DNA of 64,000 bases from CAYNFS01 sp964396685 (GTDB lineage: Bacteria > Patescibacteriota > Doudnabacteria > UBA920 > 2-01-FULL-46-14). The stretch spans positions 26,352 to 90,351 of the forward strand of contig CAYNFS010000002.1 in assembly GCA_964396685.1 (NCBI GenBank). The letters are read 5' to 3'. The notes below the pieces were generated by a model. The model ran no database searches. It saw nothing but the letters and a program-made list of their open reading frames with translations, and was not told the DNA's origin. This document shows, one piece after another, positions 42,268 through 51,093 of the stretch (positions are counted from its first letter, which is position 1; the number at the start of each line of letters is the position of its first letter). A program made the position numbers and the translations under genes.

Positions 42268-43570
42268 GGACTTAGGCGAATTATTCGGTTTGATATATGC
42301 TGTGCTTCTAAAGGGAGGCTGGGTCGGCTTTGTCTGGGGTTTGATTTACATGTTTTACAAGCTGTATATTGATTATATACAAATTCGCTGGTACAAAACC
42401 CTGCCTTGGCTGTTCCTAAAAATCACGGTGCCAAAGGATAACGAAAAAAGCCCCCTTGCTTTCGAAGAAATCCTCAATCAGCTTCATTCGATTCAAGAAC
42501 ACATAACCTGGGCGGAAAAATATCTCGAGGGCCAATTCCAAATCTGGTTCACGTGGGAAATCACAAGCATCGGCGGTGCGATCGCCAATTACGCGCGCAT
42601 TTTACCCAAACACCGCGATGTTTTTGAAGCCGCGATTTATGCCCAATATCCCAATGCGGAAATAATTGAAACGGAAGATTACTTTCCAAAGATACCGAAA
42701 TTCGAACCCGAGAAATCCGAATATGATATCTTTGCTTATAGCTTTCGTTATATCCGGGAAATTTACTATCCCACCCGAACTTATTACGATTTTGAACACG
42801 CGACGGCAGAAACCTTTGTTGATCCCATAGCCGGCATGTGGGAGGAGCTCGCGAAGCTCAATCCCTATGAAATGTATGTAATCCAGTTTGTTCTGCGTCC
42901 CATAGGCGACGAACTTTGGAAGGAAAAAGGACGTCATCTGGTAAAAAAATTAAAAGGTGATCCCAAGGCTTTGAAAGGACCCACAGACACTTTCGGGAAA
43001 TTCATGGGGGTGATATTGGGACCGATTCTTGACGCTTTCATCCGTCCAACGGCAGTGGAGGGAAGGGCAGCGAGCGAAAAATATGAACCGCCCAGCCTTA
43101 TGCTTCACCTGACAGAAGACGAAAAGGCCGTGATCAACGCGGTAGAAAAGAAACTTTCCAAATGGGGCTATCAAACGAAAATCCATTGTTTGTATCTCGC
43201 TCCTAAAGAAAAATACAATCCCGGGGTAATCAACAGAGCGGTGATTGGGGCTTTCAAAAGTTTTGGCGCGAACAATCTCAACGCCTTAAAACCACTTCTT
43301 AAACGTTGGACAAAAGTAAACTACTTCCTGTTCAGAGAGCTTGAGAAACCCGTCATGCGCCTTCGTCTCAATTACCGCAAGTGGAAATATATGTCTCTTA
43401 TCAGAAGACGCTGGTATTTCTGGGGACCGCCGCCGAATATCTTAAGTGTCGAGGAGATAGCTTCATATCTGCATTTCCCGCAGATCGAGGTAAAAGTTCC
43501 GCCGATTGAAAAAGTCACGGTCACCAAGGTCCAGCCGCCTCCGGAACTGCCGGTGGCGCCCGCTGCTTAA
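42260..43570 (+). CDS. Membrane protein partner of the VirD4-like ATPase (436 aa)
   Basis: An N-terminal hydrophobic hairpin (about residues 15-40) is followed by a large soluble region rich in aromatics, with HITWAEKYLEGQFQIWFTWEI and YYPTRTYYDFEHATAETFVDP, and a C-terminal Pro-rich tail. I do not know a named family. It is 3 bp before the ATPase gene and overlaps the sigma4/HARE gene by 8 bp. The same pairing is common in Patescibacteria, so they probably form one membrane complex. Confidence 0.75.
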   Translation: MFRDLGELFGLIYAVLLKGGWVGFVWGLIYMFYKLYIDYIQIRWYKTLPWLFLKITVPKDNEKSPLAFEEILNQLHSIQEHITWAEKYLEGQFQIWFTWEITSIGGAIANYARILPKHRDVFEAAIYAQYPNAEIIETEDYFPKIPKFEPEKSEYDIFAYSFRYIREIYYPTRTYYDFEHATAETFVDPIAGMWEELAKLNPYEMYVIQFVLRPIGDELWKEKGRHLVKKLKGDPKALKGPTDTFGKFMGVILGPILDAFIRPTAVEGRAASEKYEPPSLMLHLTEDEKAVINAVEKKLSKWGYQTKIHCLYLAPKEKYNPGVINRAVIGAFKSFGANNLNALKPLLKRWTKVNYFLFRELEKPVMRLRLNYRKWKYMSLIRRRWYFWGPPPNILSVEEIASYLHFPQIEVKVPPIEKVTVTKVQPPPELPVAPAA

Positions 43571-43573
43571 AAT

Positions 43574-45217
43574 ATGCCCCAAACTACTGCAAAAGAACAA
43601 ATCAATGTTTTTGCCAAAACCAACTTCCGGAACCGGGATGTGGCTTTCGGCATCAAGCAGGACGACCGCAGGAGGCACATGTACATTATCGGTAAAACCG
43701 GCATGGGCAAAACCACAATGATCGAGAACATGATAGTCCAGGATATCCTGGCCGGAAACGGCGTGGCATTTGTGGATCCGCACGGCGAATCGGTTGAGAA
43801 AATTCTAAATTACATTCCGTCAAATCGTCTCAATGACGTAGTATATTTCAATCCGGCTGATTTGGATTTTCCGATCGCTTTCAACCCTTTGGAATCGGTC
43901 GATCCAAGATACAAGCACTTGGTGGCCTCGGGCCTCATGGGCGTTTTCACGAAAATCTGGGCGAATGTCTGGAGCGCCAGAATGGAATATATCCTCAACA
44001 ACACGATTCTGGCCCTCCTCGACACGCCCGGAAACACGATGCTGGGAATCGCGCGAATGCTCGTTGACAAAAAATTCCGAAAGAAGATTGTGGACAACAT
44101 CAGGGATCCTGTAGTCAAGTCCTTTTGGGTTGACGAGTTTGCCAACTATAATGACAAATTCAGAAATGAAGCGATTGCCCCGATTCAAAACAAAGTCGGC
44201 CAGTTTTTGTCGTCCGCCATTATCCGAAACATTGTGGGTCAGCCGAAAAGCACAATTGATCTTCGCGAAATCATGGACAACCGTAAAATTTTGCTCCTGA
44301 ATTTGTCAAAAGGACGGATTGGCGAGGACAATTCGGCGCTTCTAGGGGCGATGTTCATCACAAGAGTACAATTGGCGGCAATGAGCCGCGTGGACGTGCC
44401 CGAAGAGGAAAGAAATGATTTTTATCTGTATGTTGACGAATTTCAAAACTTCGCGACCGAATCCTTCGCGACTATCCTTTCCGAAGCCAGAAAATACCAT
44501 TTAAATTTGGTTATTGCTCACCAATACATCGGTCAGCTTATCACAGAGATCAATAACACAAAAATCAAGGATGCGGTCTTCGGGAACGTAGGAACCATCA
44601 TCATATTCCGGGTAGGAGCGACTGACGCGGAAGATTTGGAGGCCGAGTTTGATCCCACTTTTACGCCGACTGACATGGTAAATCTGACCAAATATCACAT
44701 TTATCTGAAGCTCATGATAAACGGCACCGCTTCCCAGCCATTCAGCGCGGTAACCTTGCCGCCGCTTGGTGACCAGACGGGCAGCGGGGAAAAGATAATT
44801 CGTGTGTCTAGAGAACGCTATGGAAATCCGAGGGTTCAAATTGAGGAAAAAATCACCCGCTGGATGGGGCAGGATTACCACAAGGAAGCCGCGGGCCAGG
44901 ATTTGACCGAAGAGGATATTGAACAGGAAAGAGGCGGAGTGATTTTTACAGGTCCCACCGCAGCCGCTGTTACGGAAACAAAAACGGAACCTGAAATATC
45001 TGCGCCAATACCGCCGCCTCTGCCGCAGAAACCGGCGCCAAAACCCAAAGAACATCCAATTTGGGAAAAAGTTGCCCAGGAAACCGAAAAAAAGATTTCA
45101 AAATCTTTGGTATTTAAGTTTGGAGAAAGGCAGGGGCAGAAGCAGGAAAAACCTCCAGAGCCGCAACCGGCGCCAAAACCGCAACCTCTCAAACCCGGGG
45201 AGAAGATAAAGTTTTAA
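43574..45217 (+). CDS. VirD4/TraG/TraD-like type IV coupling ATPase
   Basis: Walker A IIGKTGMGKTTMIENM, FVDPHGESVEKIL, Walker B FYLYVDEFQNFATESFATILSEARKYHLNLVIAHQYIGQL (the DEFQNF block is typical of TraG/VirD4 and HerA-FtsK-like ATPases). The Pro-rich C-terminal part (about residues 440-547) looks disordered. No relaxase, VirB4 or VirB6 gene is next to it, so it may serve DNA or protein transfer of another kind rather than conjugation. Confidence 0.86.
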   Translation: MPQTTAKEQINVFAKTNFRNRDVAFGIKQDDRRRHMYIIGKTGMGKTTMIENMIVQDILAGNGVAFVDPHGESVEKILNYIPSNRLNDVVYFNPADLDFPIAFNPLESVDPRYKHLVASGLMGVFTKIWANVWSARMEYILNNTILALLDTPGNTMLGIARMLVDKKFRKKIVDNIRDPVVKSFWVDEFANYNDKFRNEAIAPIQNKVGQFLSSAIIRNIVGQPKSTIDLREIMDNRKILLLNLSKGRIGEDNSALLGAMFITRVQLAAMSRVDVPEEERNDFYLYVDEFQNFATESFATILSEARKYHLNLVIAHQYIGQLITEINNTKIKDAVFGNVGTIIIFRVGATDAEDLEAEFDPTFTPTDMVNLTKYHIYLKLMINGTASQPFSAVTLPPLGDQTGSGEKIIRVSRERYGNPRVQIEEKITRWMGQDYHKEAAGQDLTEEDIEQERGGVIFTGPTAAAVTETKTEPEISAPIPPPLPQKPAPKPKEHPIWEKVAQETEKKISKSLVFKFGERQGQKQEKPPEPQPAPKPQPLKPGEKIKF

Positions 45218-45221
45218 CCAG

Positions 45222-46472
45222 ATGAAAAAAGTATTGGTAGCAATGAGCGGAGGGGTAGATTCGTCTGTCGCCGCGGCCTTGCTTAAAAAACAAGGCTATT
45301 TTGTAGCGGGTGCTTTTATGAAAAATTTTTCGGCCGAATCCTGGCAAGGAGTGATTGAGAACGGTTGCCCTTGGGAGCAGGATTTGAAAGATGTTCAGGC
45401 AGTTTGCGAAAAACTGGGCATTGAGTTTAGAAGTTTCAATTTTGAAAAGGAATACAAGGATAAAGTTATTGAATATTTCTTTGCCGAGTACGCCGCCGGC
45501 CGCACGCCTAATCCCGACGTGATGTGCAATAAAGAGATAAAGTTTGGGATGTTTTTACAAAAAGCCATGGAGCTGGGGTTTGACTATATCGCGACCGGAC
45601 ACTATGCGAGAGTCCTTCCTGCTTCGTCATTGCGATCCGCCTTTGGCGGAGAAGCAAACCCAAGGCGAGATCGCCACAGCGCTGCTGCGCCTCGCGATAA
45701 CATAACTTCTTACGAGCTTCTCAAGGGCATTGATCCAAAAAAAGACCAGTCCTATTTCCTTTACACTCTTAATCAAGAGCAACTTTCCAGAATTTTATTT
45801 CCGATAGGCGGATACACCAAACCGCAGGTTCGGCAAATGGCCAAAGAGTTCGGGCTTCCCAATTGGGACAAAAAAGACTCACAGGGAGTATGTTTTGTGG
45901 GGCACATCAAATTGCGTGAGTTCTTAAAACAACGAATCCCCGAGAGAGTGGGAGAGATTGTTGAGGCCACAACTGGGCGGGTAATAGGTGAGCATCTGGG
46001 GGCGTGGTATTACACTGTTGGCCAGAGAGAGGGGATCGGCGTTGGCGGCGGGCAGCCATACTATGTTTCGAAAAAAGATGTCGTGAATAATTTAATCTTA
46101 GTTGAAAAGAACTCCCCCTTTCCCCCCTCTTTGGTTAAAGAGGGGGTTGGGGGAGTTCAAAATCTGTATTCCAAGCGAGCCTATATCAACGACGTGCATT
46201 GGATTGGTGAAGAGCCTGCTTTGCCGCGTTCTTGTAAAGCCAAAATTCGTTACCAGCAGCAGGACCAGGATTGCATAATTCATCATTGCGAGGAGTCCGC
46301 AGCGACGGACGACGAGGCAATCTCAAATACAAAAAAGATTGCTTCGCATCCGCTCGCAATGACGGAAAATTTGGAAATTACATTCACCAAACCCCAATTT
46401 GCCATCGCGGCGGGCCAGTCAATTGTTTTTTACGACCGTGATCGCGTCCTTGGAGGTGGAATTTTGCAATGA
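45222..46472 (+). CDS. mnmA: tRNA-specific 2-thiouridylase MnmA
   Basis: Adds sulfur at U34 of Lys, Glu and Gln tRNAs. AMSGGVDSSVAAALL (PP-loop), NPDVMCNKEIKFG (catalytic Cys), ATGHYARV, KDQSYFLYTL, SQGVCFVG (second Cys), and YTVGQREGIGVGGG. At 416 aa it is about 50 aa longer than usual because three dispersed repeats are translated in frame: about residues 137-161, 296-313 and 354-381. They fall in loops outside the catalytic motifs. Confidence 0.95.
   Translation: MKKVLVAMSGGVDSSVAAALLKKQGYFVAGAFMKNFSAESWQGVIENGCPWEQDLKDVQAVCEKLGIEFRSFNFEKEYKDKVIEYFFAEYAAGRTPNPDVMCNKEIKFGMFLQKAMELGFDYIATGHYARVLPASSLRSAFGGEANPRRDRHSAAAPRDNITSYELLKGIDPKKDQSYFLYTLNQEQLSRILFPIGGYTKPQVRQMAKEFGLPNWDKKDSQGVCFVGHIKLREFLKQRIPERVGEIVEATTGRVIGEHLGAWYYTVGQREGIGVGGGQPYYVSKKDVVNNLILVEKNSPFPPSLVKEGVGGVQNLYSKRAYINDVHWIGEEPALPRSCKAKIRYQQQDQDCIIHHCEESAATDDEAISNTKKIASHPLAMTENLEITFTKPQFAIAAGQSIVFYDRDRVLGGGILQ
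45634..45706. repeat. Family B repeat inside mnmA
   Basis: GTCATTGCGATCCGCC ... GGCGGAGAAGCAAACC followed by an AGGCGAGATCGCC/CCTCGCGAT part. Two further in-frame repeats lie at 46110-46160 (family D) and 46286-46363 (family B). Confidence 0.8.
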
Positions 46473-46538
46473 AGAGTCTCTGAGACAATGGAGGTAGCCC
46501 CCTAAATATCGAAATGAGCATCGTATGGCAAGTCCATA

Positions 46539-46567
46539 TTGACAAATTTTTTTGTATGGAATATACT
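46539..46567 (+). promoter_or_regulatory. Consensus promoter of the two-gene accessory operon
   Basis: TTGACA (46539-46544), a 17-bp spacer, TATACT (46562-46567). The transcript would have a leader of about 63 nt before the ATG at 46637. Confidence 0.88.
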
Positions 46568-46636
46568 AATTTTGGCCAAATCTGGGGATAATCTCCTGGA
46601 GGGGCATCGCATATTATTATCATTAGTTAGAAAAAC

Positions 46637-47203
46637 ATGCCGAAAAAAATCTCGACAGATGCAGTGACAAAAATCGTTGGAATACTTAATAACTTAGATA
46701 CCGCTGAAAGGCAACGAGTTGTTCGCGCAGCGCAAATATTACTGGGGGATTCTGAATCTGGTCCAATCCAGTCGGATAACGTTTCGCTTACTAAGCAGGG
46801 AGAAGAAGAGAAAATCGATGGCCTAAACCCCCAAGCACGAAAATGGGCTAGCAAAAATGGAATAACGCAAAACGAACTAGACGGGGTTTTTCACATTGAT
46901 GGCCAAAAAGTGGAAGTAGTTGGCAGTGAAATTCCCGGCAAGGGGGACAAAGGAAAAACACATAACGTGTATATTCTGGAGGGTATTCGTCGGCTGTTAG
47001 AAACGGGGGTTGCCAGCTTCGACGACAAAGCCGCTAGGGAACTCTGTAAAAATCTTGGCTGCTACAACAGCGCAAACCACGCAGTATATATGAAAGAAAA
47101 GCGCAAAGAACTTGCTGGCTCGAAAGAAAACGGTTGGAAACTTACTAACCCTGGGCTTAAAAAAGGTGCGAGCCTAGTGAAAGAAATTGCTAAAGTAAGT
47201 TAA
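46637..47203 (+). CDS. Accessory operon protein A, unknown (188 aa)
   Basis: No named family. The N-terminal helix pair STDAVTKIVGILNNLDTAERQRVVRAAQILLG is followed by a charged linker. The C-terminal domain (about residues 68-188) has WASKNGITQNELDGVFHI, LEGIRRLLETGVASFDDKAARELC and YMKEKRKELAGSKENGWKLTNPGLKKGASLVKEI, which reads like one or two helix-turn-helix folds. It lacks a signal peptide. The stop abuts the ATG of protein B with no gap, so the two should act together. Base usage differs from the flanking core genes. Confidence 0.72.
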   Translation: MPKKISTDAVTKIVGILNNLDTAERQRVVRAAQILLGDSESGPIQSDNVSLTKQGEEEKIDGLNPQARKWASKNGITQNELDGVFHIDGQKVEVVGSEIPGKGDKGKTHNVYILEGIRRLLETGVASFDDKAARELCKNLGCYNSANHAVYMKEKRKELAGSKENGWKLTNPGLKKGASLVKEIAKVS

Positions 47204-47980
47204 ATGGTCAATCCATCTGAGCTGCTTTCTGGTGTCCCTCTGGGACTGCGGGAACCCTTAATCCAAAGATATCAAGAAATTGGATCAAATTACCTAGAGC
47301 ATCTATGGGAGCCCTCGGAGCTTAATGGGGGAAAATTTTGTGAAGTGGCTTTCACTATCGTGGATGGATTTATCAAAGGGGTGTTCCCTGGGAAACCAGC
47401 TAAGCCAAGGGATATGACCGCAGCATGCCGAGCACTTGAAAGTATTGCTCCGGATCCGAACCGATTAGGTGATAGAAGTTTACGAGTGCTTATTCCCCGA
47501 GCTATCCTTGTCTTATATGAGATTCGAAACAATCGTGGAGTAGGCCATGTTGGTGGCGACGTAGATCCCAATTACCTTGACGCAACAGCAGTTTATGCCA
47601 TAGCGAGTTGGATTCTAGCTGAAATTATTCGGATTTCCCACAAGATAACGACTGCGGAGGCGCAACAAGCAATCGACTCTCTTGTGGAGCATAAATCTCC
47701 ATTAGTCTGGGAGGTGGAGGGTGTGAAGCGGGTGCTTGATCCAGCAATGAGCAAGAGTGATCAAGCGCTTTTGCTTCTTCACTCAAGACCCGCCTGGGTT
47801 TCCGAAAAAGATCTAGCTGACTGGGTAGAATACAGTAATTTAGGTGTGTTTCGAGAACAAATTTTGCTACGTTTACATAAACTACGGCTAGTTGAATACG
47901 ACGCCGCGGGATACCGTGCGCGGATATCGCCACTAGGAGCAAAGGAAGTCGAGCAACGGATACTTAAAGATCGCATTTAA
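47204..47980 (+). CDS. Accessory operon protein B, possible HEPN-like protein (258 aa)
   Basis: No named family. The central all-helical region contains ALVLY-like helices and YEIRNNRGVGHVGGDV, an R-x6-H arrangement with RN and GH, as in HEPN/Abi_C-type RNases, followed by DATAVYAIASWILAEIIRI. The C-terminal part (about residues 185-258) has DQALLLLHSRPAWVSEKDLADWV and ending ARISPLGAKEVEQRIL, which looks like a winged helix. Together with protein A it could be a defence or toxin-like module; this is inference. Confidence 0.7.
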   Translation: MVNPSELLSGVPLGLREPLIQRYQEIGSNYLEHLWEPSELNGGKFCEVAFTIVDGFIKGVFPGKPAKPRDMTAACRALESIAPDPNRLGDRSLRVLIPRAILVLYEIRNNRGVGHVGGDVDPNYLDATAVYAIASWILAEIIRISHKITTAEAQQAIDSLVEHKSPLVWEVEGVKRVLDPAMSKSDQALLLLHSRPAWVSEKDLADWVEYSNLGVFREQILLRLHKLRLVEYDAAGYRARISPLGAKEVEQRILKDRI

Positions 47981-47996
47981 ATGATGAGCTCTAAAT

Positions 47997-50000
47997 TTAC
48001 ACCAAGAATCTTACGATCAGAAGCGCAACGATATTGATGATCTTTATCATCGGGTTTATCGCTGGTCCGGCTGTATCTTTATAAGGATCGCCGACGGTGT
48101 CGCCGGTGATCGCAGCGGCGTGGGCAGGAGAGCCTTTGCCGCCGTAATTGCCTTCTTCAATGAATTTTTTGGCGTTATCCCAGGCGGCGCCTCCCGAAGT
48201 CATTGAGATTGCCACAAACAGGCCGGTGATTATTGAGCCGACCAGCAGGCCGCCCAAAGCCTTGGGGCCGAGCAGAAATCCGACAAGTATCGGAGCAACT
48301 ACCGGCAAAAGGGCTGGGATGATCATTTCTTTGATAGAAACCCTAGTTACAATGTCAACTGCCTTGGCATAATCCGGCTTCGCCGTGCCGTCCATGATGC
48401 CTTTGATTTCCCTGAATTGCCTTCTGACCTCTTCAACTACTGCTCCGCCCGCTTTCCCGACAGCCCGCATTGCCATTGAGCCGAAAAGATAAGGAAGCAG
48501 AGCGCCGATGAATAAACCTGCAAGCACTCGGACGTCGGATAATTCAAATACAAATTTTGCGCCAAGAGCGGATAACTCGTGTGTATAAGCGCCAAAAAGA
48601 ACCAGCGCAGCGAGTCCCGCGGAGGCAATCGCATATCCTTTCGTAACAGCCTTTGTAGTATTTCCAACAGCGTCTAGCGCATCAGTGACCTTTCTGACTG
48701 AATCCGGAAGGTGAGCCATTTCAGCGATCCCTCCGGCGTTGTCGGTAATAGGCCCAAACGCATCCACGGCCACAATTACGCCGGTGAGAGAAAGCAGTGC
48801 CATTACCGACAACCCGACTCCGTAAATTCCCGCCAGTGAGAAGCTGATTAATATCCCAGCGACAATTAAAAGAGCAGGAAGCGCTGTTGACTCAAGGCTC
48901 ATCGCGAGCCCTGTAATTACATTTGTACCATGCCCCGTTGATGAAGCTTTGGCAATCTGCTTAACGGGTCTAAATCTTTTTGATGTATAGTACTCTGTGA
49001 TTACAAAAATGCCGATTGCGACAAATAGACCGACTAATGCCGAGCCAACCACTTTTTGCCAGGTGATAACCGGAAAACCTAAGCCGCCTGCCCCAAAATA
49101 TTGAAATGAGAAATAGACAAATCCTATGGCGCCCAAAAAACCGCTCACAGCCAGTCCTTTATAAAGCGCTGACATGATCTTTTGTGATTTTGGGAGTCTT
49201 ACAAAAAATGAACCAATAATTGACGCAGGTATTGCTATTCCGCCCAAAAGCAGTGGGTAATTCACAGCCGCTGGTTGGTCGGGAAACAAAAGGCTTCCAA
49301 GCAGCATGACCGCAACCAGCGATACGGCATAAGTCTCGAAAAGATCGGCGGCCATGCCGGCGTCATCGCCCACATTATCGCCCACATTATCGGCAATCAC
49401 AGCCGGGTTTCTGGGATCATCTTCCGGGATTCCGGCCTCTATTTTACCCACCAGGTCCGCACCCACGTCAGCGCCTTTGGTGAAAATGCCGCCACCAAGC
49501 CTGGCAAAAACCGAGATCAAAGATCCGCCAAATCCGAGGCCTACCAAAGATTTGATATCGTTTGTTAAAGCGTAAAAACCTGCGACAGACAGCAGAGCCA
49601 ATCCCACAACCAAAAATCCTGTCACTGATCCGCCTTTGAAAGCGAGGCTTAAAGCCGGGGTCAAACCCCGTTTGGCCGCTTCAGCAGTTCTTACGTTGGC
49701 GCGCACTGCCACACTCATGCCGACAAATCCGGCCAGCGCCGAGGCAACTGCACCCAGCAAAAAAGCCATAGCAGTAATCGCGTCAAATAAAAGCCAAATT
49801 GCCGCAAAAAGTATCACGGCAACAACGGCAACTGTTTGGTATTGACGCTTAAGATACGCCTTTGCTCCTTCTTGTATCGCCGCAGCAATCTGTCGCATTT
49901 TCTCATCGCCTTGCGGTTTTTTGTTGATGACCAGAACTAAAATAACCCCGTAAAGGAGGGCGATTAGGGCTGAAATAATAGCAAACGATGACGCTGACAT
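47997..50000 (-). CDS. hppA: Membrane-bound H+-translocating pyrophosphatase, K+-independent type
   Basis: Pumps protons at the cost of pyrophosphate. About 16 membrane helices in 667 aa. Catalytic blocks: KGADVGADLVGKIEAGIPEDDPRNPAVIADNVGDNVGD, DAFGPITDNAGGIAEM, and the C-terminal GGAAWDNAKKFIEEG then GDTVGDPYKDTAGPAINP. The sequence GNTTKAVTKGYAI has Lys at the position that marks K+-independent pumps (K+-dependent ones have Ala). In an organism with few respiratory genes in view, this may help set the membrane potential used by SecDF. Confidence 0.95.
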   Translation of the reverse strand: MSASSFAIISALIALLYGVILVLVINKKPQGDEKMRQIAAAIQEGAKAYLKRQYQTVAVVAVILFAAIWLLFDAITAMAFLLGAVASALAGFVGMSVAVRANVRTAEAAKRGLTPALSLAFKGGSVTGFLVVGLALLSVAGFYALTNDIKSLVGLGFGGSLISVFARLGGGIFTKGADVGADLVGKIEAGIPEDDPRNPAVIADNVGDNVGDDAGMAADLFETYAVSLVAVMLLGSLLFPDQPAAVNYPLLLGGIAIPASIIGSFFVRLPKSQKIMSALYKGLAVSGFLGAIGFVYFSFQYFGAGGLGFPVITWQKVVGSALVGLFVAIGIFVITEYYTSKRFRPVKQIAKASSTGHGTNVITGLAMSLESTALPALLIVAGILISFSLAGIYGVGLSVMALLSLTGVIVAVDAFGPITDNAGGIAEMAHLPDSVRKVTDALDAVGNTTKAVTKGYAIASAGLAALVLFGAYTHELSALGAKFVFELSDVRVLAGLFIGALLPYLFGSMAMRAVGKAGGAVVEEVRRQFREIKGIMDGTAKPDYAKAVDIVTRVSIKEMIIPALLPVVAPILVGFLLGPKALGGLLVGSIITGLFVAISMTSGGAAWDNAKKFIEEGNYGGKGSPAHAAAITGDTVGDPYKDTAGPAINPMIKIINIVALLIVRFLV

Positions 50001-50006
50001 ATGCCA

Positions 50007-50035
50007 ATTTTAGCTAAAATCCAAGCCGGTCGCAA
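50007..50035 (-). promoter_or_regulatory. hppA promoter, leaderless start
   Basis: On the minus strand TTGCGA (50035-50030), a 17-bp spacer, TAAAAT (50012-50007), then 6 nt to the ATG at 50000. Confidence 0.75.
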
Positions 50036-50060
50036 GGTTCTCTAAGGGTTTATCCACAAA

Positions 50061-50107
50061 ACAAAAAACCGTCTGCCCGCCTTACGAAGCGGACAGACGG
50101 TTTTTTT
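50061..50107. terminator. Bidirectional terminator
   Basis: CCGTCTG (50069-50075)/CAGACGG (50094-50100) with inner CCGC/GCGG, an A-run before and a T-run after. On the minus strand it ends the RRM gene. Confidence 0.85.
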
Positions 50108-50112
50108 GTTTT

Positions 50113-50409
50113 TTAGAACCGCTTGTCGCGCTGCCCAAACTGCCTTCTTTGAGGCCGGTCTTGCAGCGGACGAGCTTCGTTGACCACGAGTTTTCTTCCT
50201 TCCATCTCATAGCCATTGAACATCTCAATGGCTTTAGCCGCATCTTCCGATGAGGCCATTTCCACAAATCCGAAGCCGCGGGAGCGGCCGGAAAATTTGT
50301 CGGAAATGAGATTGACTGAAGTGACGTTTCCTGCTTGACTGAACATCGATTGCAGGTCTGCGTCAGTGGTCTTGTAGGGCAGATTCCCTACATAGAGCTT
50401 TGTCGCCAC
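50113..50409 (-). CDS. RRM-domain RNA-binding protein
   Basis: A single RNA recognition motif with RNP2 KLYVGNLPY and RNP1 SRGFGFVEM, then a short Arg/Gln-rich tail (98 aa). In cyanobacteria and others such proteins are cold-induced RNA chaperones. The gene has its own promoter, a long structured 5' leader and a strong terminator, so it is a single unit. Confidence 0.94.
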   Translation of the reverse strand: MATKLYVGNLPYKTTDADLQSMFSQAGNVTSVNLISDKFSGRSRGFGFVEMASSEDAAKAIEMFNGYEMEGRKLVVNEARPLQDRPQRRQFGQRDKRF

Positions 50410-50427
50410 TTTGCTTTCCCTTTTACC

Positions 50428-50495
50428 TTAGCACGAGTAGAGGGGTTGCTCCCCGCGTCATGCGGGGAAGAAATCCTGCCCCTCGACCGTGCTAA
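50428..50495 (-). promoter_or_regulatory. Structured 5' leader of the RRM gene
   Basis: Three nested stems: TTAGCACG (50428-50435)/CGTGCTAA (50488-50495), GAGGGG (50440-50445)/CCCCTC (50479-50484), CCCCGC (50451-50456)/GCGGGG (50462-50467). It lies within a leader of about 149 nt. It could be a thermosensor or an autoregulatory site bound by the RRM protein. Confidence 0.55.
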
Positions 50496-50564
50496 ATAAT
50501 ACACTTGGGAGGCAGTACTGACCCAAACTAACTACCTTGCTAACTTTTAAGACTCAACAAGTGC

Positions 50565-50593
50565 AGGATAGCACAAACGCAAATAATGTGCAA
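50565..50593 (-). promoter_or_regulatory. Promoter of the RRM gene
   Basis: On the minus strand TTGCAC (50593-50588), a 17-bp spacer, TATCCT (50570-50565). Confidence 0.65.
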
Positions 50594-50605
50594 GTATTTC
50601 GATTA

Positions 50606-51091
50606 TCAATCAGAAGGCGTGTTTTGTTTGCGGTACAAATCTTTGTCTATAGTCCTTTCAAAACAAACCTCGCCTGCGTCATGGTCCCAATTTTGAGAAA
50701 TAAAATATGGCTCGGAGGCCGGATAAGAAGTTTTATAGACTCGCGAAGAAAGCGGCCCCGAAATGTCTTTTTGGTAGCTGGGTCTGTTAAAGCTGGCGCA
50801 GAGCGCAAAGCTCAAAGACTCCTGGATTTTGTAGCCGTAATCTGCCCCTGTCTGCGGGTCTTTTGGGATTCTAATGCCTCTGATGTCGTCGTTGAGTTCG
50901 GCTAAATTTTGCGGCAGAACATTTTTGTTTTGCCAGTAGTTGACGATTTCTGCCTGAATGAACTCCAGATCTTGAATTTTTCTTTCGTCAAATCCCCGAA
51001 GCCGCGCCTCCTGCGGCGAGCCGACTATGAAAAAACCCGCAACCACAGTTGCCGCAACAATGATTATTGTTGCATAAACAAAATATTTCAT
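50606..51091 (-). CDS. Membrane-anchored protein next to DUF5671, unknown (161 aa)
   Basis: An N-terminal membrane helix (residues 3-24) and a soluble outer domain. IQDLEFIQAEIVNYWQNKNVLPQNLAELND resembles the helix of type II pseudopilin-like proteins, and the two Cys (ALCASF, EVCFER) could form a disulfide. It lies 2 bp after the DUF5671 gene, with which it probably works. Confidence 0.75.
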   Translation of the reverse strand: MKYFVYATIIIVAATVVAGFFIVGSPQEARLRGFDERKIQDLEFIQAEIVNYWQNKNVLPQNLAELNDDIRGIRIPKDPQTGADYGYKIQESLSFALCASFNRPSYQKDISGPLSSRVYKTSYPASEPYFISQNWDHDAGEVCFERTIDKDLYRKQNTPSD

Positions 51092-51093
51092 GG

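Noticed and set aside
43574..45217. Evidence of a conjugative element
   Set aside because: A coupling-type ATPase alone, without relaxase, VirB4 or mating-pair genes, does not support conjugation.
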